DNA from: Sinomonas sp. R1AF57
Lineage (GTDB): Bacteria; Actinomycetota; Actinomycetes; Actinomycetales; Micrococcaceae
Reading direction: 5' to 3'
Assembly (NCBI RefSeq): GCF_002224485.1
Contig: NZ_CP022463.1
Coordinates: forward strand, 2,248,990 to 2,312,989
DNA: 64,000 nt
In this document: in pieces, positions 59,898 through 64,000 of the stretch
How positions within the stretch are numbered: position 1 is the first letter of the stretch
Layout of the letters: each line of letters opens with the position of its first letter
Position numbers and translations under genes: made by a program
The notes under the pieces: model-generated
The model's database searches: none
The model's input: only the letters and a program-made list of their open reading frames with translations
What the model was told of the DNA's origin: nothing

Positions 59898-61012
59898 CCG
59901 GAGTCGACCTCCGCGCCGTCCGCGCGGCGCTCCACGGTGTGCTCGACCCTGAGCTGCGCCGGCCCATCGACGAGCTCGGGATGCTCGCCGACGTCACGGC
60001 CGACGCCGGGCTGGTCACCGTGCGCGTCCTGCTCACCATCGCCGGCTGCCCGCTCCGCAGCACGATCGACGCGGACGTGCGCGCGGCCCTGGCAGGGGTT
60101 CCGGGCGTGGACGCCGTCGCCGTCGAGCTCGATGTCATGTCCCCGCAGCAGCGGCAGGAGCTGCGGGAGCGGCTGCGCCCGGAGCGGGGCATCCCGTTCA
60201 GCAGGCCGGACTCGCTCACGAAGGTCTTTGCGGTCGCGAGCGGCAAGGGCGGCGTGGGCAAGTCCTCGGTCACCGTGAACCTCGCATGCGAGCTCGCCTC
60301 GCGCGGCCTGCGGGTCGGCATCGTGGACGCTGACGTCCACGGGTTCTCCGTGCCCGCCCTGATCGGAGCCACGGGGACGCCGACCCGGGTGGACGAGATG
60401 ATCCTCCCGCCCGTCGCCCACGGAGTGAAGGTCATCTCGATCGGGATGTTCGTCGCGGGCAACCAGCCCGTCGCGTGGCGCGGCCCCATGCTCCACCGCG
60501 CGCTCGAGCAATTCCTCGCCGACGTGTACTTCGGGGATCTGGACGTGCTCTTCCTGGACCTCCCCCCGGGGACGGGCGACGTCGCGATCTCCGTCTCCCA
60601 GCTCCTCCCCTCTGCGCAGCTGCTCGTGGTCACGACTCCCCAGGCGGCGGCGGCCGACGTGGCCGAGCGGGCGGGCACGGTCTCCGCCCACACGGGGCAG
60701 ACGGTCGCGGGCGTGATCGAGAACATGTCCGGGCTCACGCTTCCCGACGGAACGGTCATGGAGGTGTTCGGGACCGGTGGGGGCCAGCGCGTCGCCGACC
60801 GGCTCTCGGCGTCGCTGGGCGTACCCGTCGAACTGCTGGGCACGGTGCCCCTCGACGTCGCGCTCCGGGAGGGCGGTGACGCGGGAACCCCGATCGTGCT
60901 CTCGAGCCCTTCGTCGCCGGCCGCCGTCGCACTCAAGGCAGTCGCGGACCGGCTCGCGACCCAGCCCCGGGGGCTCGCGGGGCGCAGCCTGGGCGTCACG
61001 CCTGTGGGCTGA
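59894..61012 (+). CDS. mrp: Mrp/ApbC family ATPase (Fe-S carrier type)
   Basis: A 372-residue P-loop ATPase. A DUF59/MIP18-like domain (about 5-90) precedes the Mrp/NBP35 core, with deviant Walker A SGKGGVGKSS (116-125), Walker B LDVLFLDLPPGTGD and switch TTPQAAAADVAERA. These proteins carry or insert Fe-S clusters. The CxxC that usually binds the cluster after ENMS is absent here (ENMSGLTLPDGTVMEVFG), and the only candidate Cys is in the DUF59 domain (IAGCPLRS). The GTG start overlaps the DUF1003 stop by 4 nt. Convergent with tatB. Confidence 0.92.
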   Translation: MTGVDLRAVRAALHGVLDPELRRPIDELGMLADVTADAGLVTVRVLLTIAGCPLRSTIDADVRAALAGVPGVDAVAVELDVMSPQQRQELRERLRPERGIPFSRPDSLTKVFAVASGKGGVGKSSVTVNLACELASRGLRVGIVDADVHGFSVPALIGATGTPTRVDEMILPPVAHGVKVISIGMFVAGNQPVAWRGPMLHRALEQFLADVYFGDLDVLFLDLPPGTGDVAISVSQLLPSAQLLVVTTPQAAAADVAERAGTVSAHTGQTVAGVIENMSGLTLPDGTVMEVFGTGGGQRVADRLSASLGVPVELLGTVPLDVALREGGDAGTPIVLSSPSSPAAVALKAVADRLATQPRGLAGRSLGVTPVG

Positions 61013-61018
61013 ACCTGC

Positions 61019-61396
61019 TCAGGTCGCCTCGGTGTCGAACGGCGCCGCCTCGCCTGCCGGAAGCCGTTCGATGGTCCGCGCCGGGGCGGGCGGGACGGCG
61101 GCAGCCATCGCCGGCGCCGCGGCGGCTGCGGGAGCGGGGGCCGCGTCCTCGAGGAGGGCGTCGCGGATGATCTTGCGAGGGTCGTACTGACGCGGATCGT
61201 ACTTGCGCCAGTCCACCTCGTTGAGGTCGACGCCGGTCTCCTCCTTGAGCTGGTCCTTCGCCCCGGCGGCCATGCGGCGCAGTTCCTTGACGATGTTCGC
61301 GAGCTTCTGGGTGTATTCGGGAAGCCTCTTCGGGCCGATCACGAGGATGCCGATGATCAGCAGAACGAGGAATTCAGGGCCATTGATTCCGAACAC
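61019..61396 (-). CDS. tatB: Sec-independent protein translocase TatB
   Basis: A 125-residue Tat component: a short N-terminal transmembrane helix (FGINGPEFLVLLIIGILVIGP), the hinge GPKRLPEY, an amphipathic helix (TQKLANIVKELRRMAAGAKDQL), and a disordered Ala/Pro tail. FGINGPEF and the Glu near the start of the helix favour TatB over TatA. The position next to sigE-rseA also fits TatB in other actinobacteria. GTG 61396 follows a TAGTCT -10 by 7 nt, so it probably has its own leaderless transcript. It overlaps nothing and faces mrp 6 nt away. Confidence 0.92.
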   Translation of the reverse strand: MFGINGPEFLVLLIIGILVIGPKRLPEYTQKLANIVKELRRMAAGAKDQLKEETGVDLNEVDWRKYDPRQYDPRKIIRDALLEDAAPAPAAAAAPAMAAAVPPAPARTIERLPAGEAAPFDTEAT

Positions 61397-61403
61397 GCGA
61401 GCA

Positions 61404-61409
61404 AGACTA
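61404..61409 (-). promoter_or_regulatory. Leaderless -10 of tatB
   Basis: TAGTCT on the minus strand, 7 nt before the GTG. Confidence 0.5.
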
Positions 61410-61453
61410 CCTTCTGCCCGATCGCGCGGGCGATTCGATGGTGGCGGCGCCGA

Positions 61454-61996
61454 TCACGGCCTCCAGGACGCTCCGAACACCATCCGGAGGCCCCGCCCGA
61501 TCCGCTCGATCGGGTCCTCGGTCCGGGCCCCGTCCGGGGCCGCGGCGGCTTCCCTCTCACTCGGCCCGTTCGACGCCGGCCCCGAGGGCGGCGCCGTCGA
61601 GGAGCCCTTCGCCGTGCGCACGAAGGCAGCGGACGTGCTCTCCCCAGGGGCGGGCCCAGGTGCCTCCCCGGCGACGGTGTAGGCAGTGACGGCGAGGGCC
61701 CCGGTGGCAGCCGCAGCTCCGAGGAGGACGGACAGCCCCGTCCGGGCGGCGGCGCGCCCACGGCGGCTCGGGCCCGAGGCCTCAGCCGAGTCGGCCTGGG
61801 CCGCGAGGTGCCTGGTCTGCTCCAGGAGGCGCTCCTGCAGCGTGCTGCTGGCACGGGGGACCTCGGACTCGCGCAGCGCGGCGAGGTAGCGGCGCTCGGT
61901 CTCGAGGCGTCCCCGGCAGTCCGGGCAGGACCCGACGTGCCCAGACGAATCAGGATGGCTGCCCGGCAGGAGGCGGCTCCACCGCGGAGATGGCAT
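61454..61996 (-). CDS. rseA: Zinc-binding anti-sigma factor (RseA-like)
   Basis: A 180-residue membrane-spanning anti-sigma factor. The ZAS motif HxxxCxxC is His20, Cys24, Cys27 in GHVGSCPDCRG; the first His of the motif, if needed, could be His14. One transmembrane helix lies at about 86-110 (TGLSVLLGAAAATGALAVTAYTVAG), leaving a Ser/Pro-rich extracytoplasmic tail. It follows sigE by 11 nt, the standard sigma/anti-sigma layout. ATG 61996 is preceded by GGAGGG; the longer frame to 62653 is the shadow of sigE. Confidence 0.9.
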   Translation of the reverse strand: MPSPRWSRLLPGSHPDSSGHVGSCPDCRGRLETERRYLAALRESEVPRASSTLQERLLEQTRHLAAQADSAEASGPSRRGRAAARTGLSVLLGAAAATGALAVTAYTVAGEAPGPAPGESTSAAFVRTAKGSSTAPPSGPASNGPSEREAAAAPDGARTEDPIERIGRGLRMVFGASWRP

Positions 61997-62007
61997 GCCG
62001 GCCCTCC

Positions 62008-62649
62008 TCAGCGGAGGCCGCGGGCCACGCGCGGGAGGCCCAGACGCTTCTTCGCGGCGCCCCGCCGGGGGTCGCGGTGGGCGAGCTTCTCCCTCAGGAG
62101 CGTGCGGCCCCGGTGGATGCGGCTGCGGACCGTGCCGAGCTTGACGCCGAGCGCGTCCGCCACCTCGTCGTAGGACAGGCCCTCGAGGTCGCACAGCACG
62201 ACCGCGGCGCGGAAGTCCGGTGGCAGCTCCTCGAGCGCCGCCTGCACGTCGAGGTCGAGGTTGTTCATCTCGAAGCTGCGCTCCGGGCCGGGCTCGCGCC
62301 CCGGGAGCCGGGACTCGGCGTCGTCGGCGAGCGCGTCGAAGCGGATCCTGCCCTTGCGACGCGCCTGGTCGAGGAACAGGTTGGTCGTGATGCGGTGCAG
62401 CCAGCCGTCGAGCGTGCCGGGCTTGAAGTTCTCGAGCGAGCGGAAGACTCGGACGAAGACCTCCTGGGTGAGGTCCTCGGCGTCGTGCTGGTTCCCCGTC
62501 AGACGGTAGGCGAGTCGGTACACCTTCGCGGAGTGCTGGGTGACGACCTCTTCCCACGTGGGAGGAACCCACGCCTGCGCATCGGTCGTCTCGGACGGGT
62601 AGTCGGTCGGGGACTGGGTGGCCGAAGCCGATCCAGCTGACACGTCCAC
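62008..62649 (-). CDS. sigE: ECF RNA polymerase sigma factor SigE
   Basis: A 213-residue extracytoplasmic-function sigma factor. Region 2 reads [32 protein letters not shown]...[20 protein letters not shown] and region 4 [51 protein letters not shown]. It pairs with rseA and tatB, and the divergent O-methyltransferase matches the mycobacterial sigE neighbourhood. The start is ambiguous among GTG 62667, 62649 and 62643; 62649 has AAGG at 7-nt spacing. I could not find a convincing SigE-type GGAAC...GTT autoregulatory promoter. Confidence 0.92.
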   Translation of the reverse strand: MDVSAGSASATQSPTDYPSETTDAQAWVPPTWEEVVTQHSAKVYRLAYRLTGNQHDAEDLTQEVFVRVFRSLENFKPGTLDGWLHRITTNLFLDQARRKGRIRFDALADDAESRLPGREPGPERSFEMNNLDLDVQAALEELPPDFRAAVVLCDLEGLSYDEVADALGVKLGTVRSRIHRGRTLLREKLAHRDPRRGAAKKRLGLPRVARGLR

Positions 62650-62798
62650 GCACCTGCCTTCGCTCACTTCAGTGCGGCCCTGGCGTGCTGCGGAGGTCCC
62701 GCGGGCCGGGCCGCTCGGACCACCAGTGTGCCAGCTTTGCCTGAGAGTTGCCTGTCCGTTCCGCCGCCAGCGAAGAATTCCCGCCCGCCCCCGGGCGA

Positions 62799-62804
62799 TA
62801 GGCT
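62799..62804 (+). promoter_or_regulatory. -10 of the O-methyltransferase gene
   Basis: TAGGCT, giving a leader of about 25 nt before the ATG at 62836. In contrast to most genes here it is not leaderless. Confidence 0.45.
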
Positions 62805-62835
62805 TGGAGGGCTCCCCGATCGAGAAAGCGTGGCC

Positions 62836-63468
62836 ATGAGCTCCGACAAGTCCTCCAGCTGGTCCTACGCCGAGGGCTTCCCGGTCGAGGACGCCGTGGT
62901 GGCGCGGGCACGGGACAGGTCGTTCGAGCTCGGCATCTCGCCGGTCAGCCCCGGCGTCGCCTCGGTCCTGGCGGTGCTCGCGGCGACGTCGAAGGCGCAC
63001 GCCGCCGTGGAGATCGGCACCGGAGCCGGCGTGTCGGGCGTCAGCATCCTGCGCGGGCTGCCCCGCGAGGCCGTGCTGACGACCATCGAGCGCGACGCGG
63101 AGCACCTCAAGGCCGCGCGCGAGGCCTTCAGGGAGGCGGGCGTGGCCGCCAACCGCGTGCGGATGATCCCCGGTCGCGCGGGCGAAGTGCTTCCGCGCCT
63201 GACCGACGGCGCGTACGACCTGGTGTTCGTCGACGCCGACAAGCCCGCGACGGTCTCGTACGCCGAGCACGGCATCCGGCTCCTGAGGACAGGCGGGCTG
63301 CTGGTCGTGAACGACGCGCTCGACCGGGACCGCGTGTCCAACCCCGCCCACCGCGAGCCCACCACCGTCAGGCTCCGCGGCCTGCTCCGCGCGCTGAGGA
63401 CGGACGAGCGCGTCACGGTCTCGATCGTGCCGTCGGGAGACGGCCTCCTCCTGGCGGTCCGCCGCTGA
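62836..63468 (+). CDS. SAM-dependent O-methyltransferase
   Basis: A 210-residue class I methyltransferase of the catechol/caffeoyl-CoA O-methyltransferase type (Methyltransf_3). SAM motif: [18 protein letters not shown]; acidic loop [20 protein letters not shown]; motif around [24 protein letters not shown] with a metal-binding Asp; and [13 protein letters not shown]. Divergent from sigE with a TAGGCT -10. The homologue beside sigE is conserved in mycobacteria. Substrate unknown. Confidence 0.92.
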   Translation: MSSDKSSSWSYAEGFPVEDAVVARARDRSFELGISPVSPGVASVLAVLAATSKAHAAVEIGTGAGVSGVSILRGLPREAVLTTIERDAEHLKAAREAFREAGVAANRVRMIPGRAGEVLPRLTDGAYDLVFVDADKPATVSYAEHGIRLLRTGGLLVVNDALDRDRVSNPAHREPTTVRLRGLLRALRTDERVTVSIVPSGDGLLLAVRR

Positions 63469-63470
63469 CA

Positions 63471-63508
63471 CAGCGAGGGCCGGCCCCGCAGGGGACCGGC
63501 CCTCGCTG
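63471..63508. terminator. Terminator, O-methyltransferase / DUF3117
   Basis: 13-bp stem CAGCGAGGGCCGG (63471-63483) with complement (63496-63508) and an inner CCCC/GGGG stem, between convergent genes. Confidence 0.88.
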
Positions 63509-63524
63509 GAAGGCTGATGGGCGA

Positions 63525-63692
63525 CTACTCGGTCACTCCGACGAGGCACTCCTTGAGCTCGGCGGCCTCGTCCGCGTTGAGTTCCACGACCAGGCGTCCG
63601 CCGCCCTCGAGTGGCACGCGCATGATGAGGCTACGGCCCTCCTTGGTAACCTCCATCGGACCGTCTCCGGTACGCGGTTTCATGGCTGCCAT
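63525..63692 (-). CDS. DUF3117 family protein
   Basis: A 55-residue protein almost invariant in Actinobacteria ([46 protein letters not shown]...). Function unknown. ATG 63692 is preceded by GGAGGG; the frame begins farther upstream at 63722 but the family starts at MAAMKPRTG. Its promoter carries TGGTAATGTTGT, also found before tRNA-fMet in this window, which suits a highly expressed gene. Confidence 0.92.
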   Translation of the reverse strand: MAAMKPRTGDGPMEVTKEGRSLIMRVPLEGGGRLVVELNADEAAELKECLVGVTE

Positions 63693-63815
63693 GCGCTCAT
63701 CCCTCCAGTTGGTCGTGTGCACTGTGTGCTGCTGACAACATTACCAGCCGGCGTACCCCGGGGTAGGACGCACCGGTACGGGCGTGCCGATCCTGGGACG
63801 GTCGGGGCGTCCGCG

Positions 63816-64000
63816 TCAGGGCGGCCAGTCCCCGCCCCCGGGCAGCTGCGACCAGACCCACAGCCACACCACCCACACGATCTCCAGGAGCACGAAGAAG
63901 GCCACGGTCACCCAGCGGTACGCGGCGGATCGCGAGAGCCCCGCCGCCGCGAGGGCGAGCGGGAACAGCGGCAGCATCATCCGGAACGTGCTCGTCTGGG
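63816..64000 (-). CDS. Membrane protein C-terminus, partial (PIG-V-like)
   Basis: The last 61 codons of a minus-strand gene that continues beyond the window. The sequence STFRMMLPLFPLALAAAGLSRS, a hydrophobic helix (WVTVAFFVLLEIVWVVWLWVW) and the end GGGDWPP are visible. TFRMMLPLFPLA is typical of the end of actinobacterial PIG-V-type mannosyltransferase-like membrane proteins, so that is my best guess; a different polytopic glycosyltransferase is possible. Confidence 0.6.
   Translation of the reverse strand, partial: QTSTFRMMLPLFPLALAAAGLSRSAAYRWVTVAFFVLLEIVWVVWLWVWSQLPGGGDWPP

Noticed and set aside
62650-62780. SigE-type GGAAC promoter for sigE autoregulation
   Set aside because: A GGAAC exists on the minus strand, but no GTT at 16-18 nt follows it.

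Overview
The window is a 64 kb piece of a high-GC actinobacterial chromosome. GTG and TTG starts are common, GC at third codon positions is very high, and many same-strand genes overlap by 4 nt (ATGA/GTGA). Gene content points to a Micrococcaceae genome of the Arthrobacter/Sinomonas kind (inference from family content and gene order, not from a marker gene). I see no prophage, insertion sequence, CRISPR array, plasmid function or biosynthetic cluster; nearly everything is vertically inherited core gene content.

Layout. 1-1,228: electron-transfer flavoprotein genes etfB-etfA (etfA cut by the window edge). 1,558-6,424: an envelope-stress neighbourhood of an HtrA-type protease, a TPM-domain/coiled-coil secreted protein and PspA. 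6,505-6,578: initiator tRNA. 6,710-25,184: a genome-maintenance block whose order resembles the Mycobacterium adnAB-nudC-uvrD2 region: UPF0182 membrane protein, YlbL-like Lon-PDZ protease, zincin-like metalloprotease, a 65-aa protein, YgjP-like metallopeptidase, uvrD2, nudC, an APH-fold kinase homologue, adnB, adnA and an alkyltransferase-like protein. 25,252-30,046: DEDDh exonuclease, an amino-acid ABC importer, an Lrp regulator and a divergent LysE exporter. 30,082-41,545: the haem cluster for the coproporphyrin-dependent route (hemA; hemE-cgoX; hemQ-hemH-hemC-hemD-hemB; hemL) with an LLM oxidoreductase inserted. 41,623-45,857: MoeZ-type sulfurtransferase, TetR regulator, DUF3107, small membrane protein, pterin dehydratase, FG-GAP secreted protein. 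45,918-49,862: thiamin genes thiO-thiS-thiG behind a TPP riboswitch and divergent thiE coupled to pheA. 49,883-55,328: RNB ribonuclease, DEAD-box helicase with a long leader, a stand-alone beta-class DNA methyltransferase, PHP phosphoesterase. 55,420-63,692: aminopeptidase P, stress protein, a coupled PRC/MgtE_N/CBS - DUF1003 - Mrp trio, then tatB, rseA, sigE, an O-methyltransferase and DUF3117. 63,816-64,000: the end of a membrane protein.

The strongest genome-scale signal is regulatory. About twenty genes have a TANNNT-like -10 hexamer ending 6 or 7 nt before the start codon, with no Shine-Dalgarno between, so their mRNAs are probably leaderless. Several divergent pairs share such promoters. 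This rule also helped choose start codons.

I found no clear, wholly new multi-gene system. The items most worth follow-up are the leader of the DEAD-box helicase (palindrome, about 200 nt, an upstream ORF overlapping the TTG start), an APH-like protein with Gly in place of the metal-binding Asp, an alkyltransferase-like protein coupled to adnAB, the MgtE_N/DUF1003/Mrp trio, the orphan methyltransferase, and an inverted repeat upstream of hemQ.
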